A stretch of DNA of 5,532 bases from Lysobacterales bacterium UBA2790 (GTDB taxonomy: Bacteria > Pseudomonadota > Gammaproteobacteria > Xanthomonadales > Xanthomonadaceae): contig DEHW01000109.1 of NCBI GenBank assembly GCA_002352135.1, positions 4,646 through 10,177 on the forward strand. Direction: 5' to 3'. The notes below the pieces were generated by a model. That model did no database searches. It worked only from the letters and a program-made list of their open reading frames with translations, and was not told the DNA's origin. The translations under genes and the position numbers were made by a program. This document shows, piece by piece, positions 5,395-5,532 of the stretch. Position 1 is the first letter of the stretch; every line of letters begins with the position of its first letter.

Positions 5395-5532
5395 TCAGCT
5401 TCCTGCTCGATGCCGTCGCAACCAATGCCCGGCAGCCAACCATGCGCCCAACCATCCCAAGCCAGCAGCCAGTGACCAGACGGCGATAGCGTGCAGGATA
5501 CCCAATCCCTGCAACTGGAACCCACCACCATA
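5395..5532 (-). CDS. C-terminus of a probable membrane protein (5' end outside window)
   Basis: The frame is open from the right edge and ends at TGA 5397-5395, giving 45 residues. It holds a long hydrophobic stretch, about residues 9-34 (LGILHAIAVWSLAAGLGWLG, then AWLAAG), followed by a basic tail WLRRHRAGS. This is the pattern of a last transmembrane helix with a cytoplasmic positive end. A longer overlapping frame in another phase (5325-5531) gives a less protein-like, Cys/Trp-rich sequence, so this frame is preferred. It has the same orientation as the response regulator 66 bases downstream and may share its operon. Family not recognised. Confidence 0.5.
   Translation of the reverse strand, partial: YGGGFQLQGLGILHAIAVWSLAAGLGWLGAWLAAGHWLRRHRAGS

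Noticed and set aside
5325..5531. 68-codon minus-strand ORF at the right edge as one gene
   Set aside because: Its upstream part competes with another frame that gives a clean transmembrane helix ending at 5395. Only the last 21 codons have a plausible start and coupling.

Overview
The window looks like a stretch of a moderately GC-rich proteobacterial chromosome, most likely Gammaproteobacteria or a close relative. The reasons are a long-chain FadE-type acyl-CoA dehydrogenase C-terminus, a sigma-32 with a canonical RpoH box, an Alx-like TerC protein behind a manganese riboswitch, and a Ung of enterobacterial type. No mobile element, tRNA, rRNA or CRISPR array was seen. The genus cannot be fixed from the sequence.

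Layout. The left part is on the plus strand: the last 248 codons of fadE (1-747), a 174-base gap with a strong hairpin, then a 192-residue cysteine-dioxygenase-like cupin (922-1500) with a near-perfect Shine-Dalgarno sequence. It meets the minus-strand genes at a bidirectional terminator (1537-1558). From there to the right edge everything is on the minus strand. In transcription order these are: the end of a membrane protein (5532-5395), a possible 21-codon ORF, a two-receiver response regulator (5328-4471), ung (4468-3764), a 250-base leader with a yybP-ykoY type Mn2+ riboswitch, terC (3513-2521), a 76-base gap with a perfect CIRCE operator, and rpoH (2444-1584).

Three control layers lie close together on the minus strand. 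The response regulator and ung are two bases apart and look translationally coupled. terC should be induced by Mn2+ through its leader RNA. rpoH should be repressed by HrcA through CIRCE, joining the two classical heat-shock circuits (HrcA/CIRCE and sigma-32). No U-tract terminator is visible between terC and rpoH, so Mn2+-induced transcription could run into the heat-shock sigma factor gene.

Two proteins have lost key residues. The cupin has Asn-Glu-Leu where cysteine dioxygenases carry the His-x-His metal ligands. The first receiver of the response regulator has Ala at the phospho-acceptor Asp position and Gly for one acidic-pocket residue, while its second receiver is intact. No wholly new system is evident; the regulatory wiring around rpoH and these two degenerate proteins are the most interesting content.
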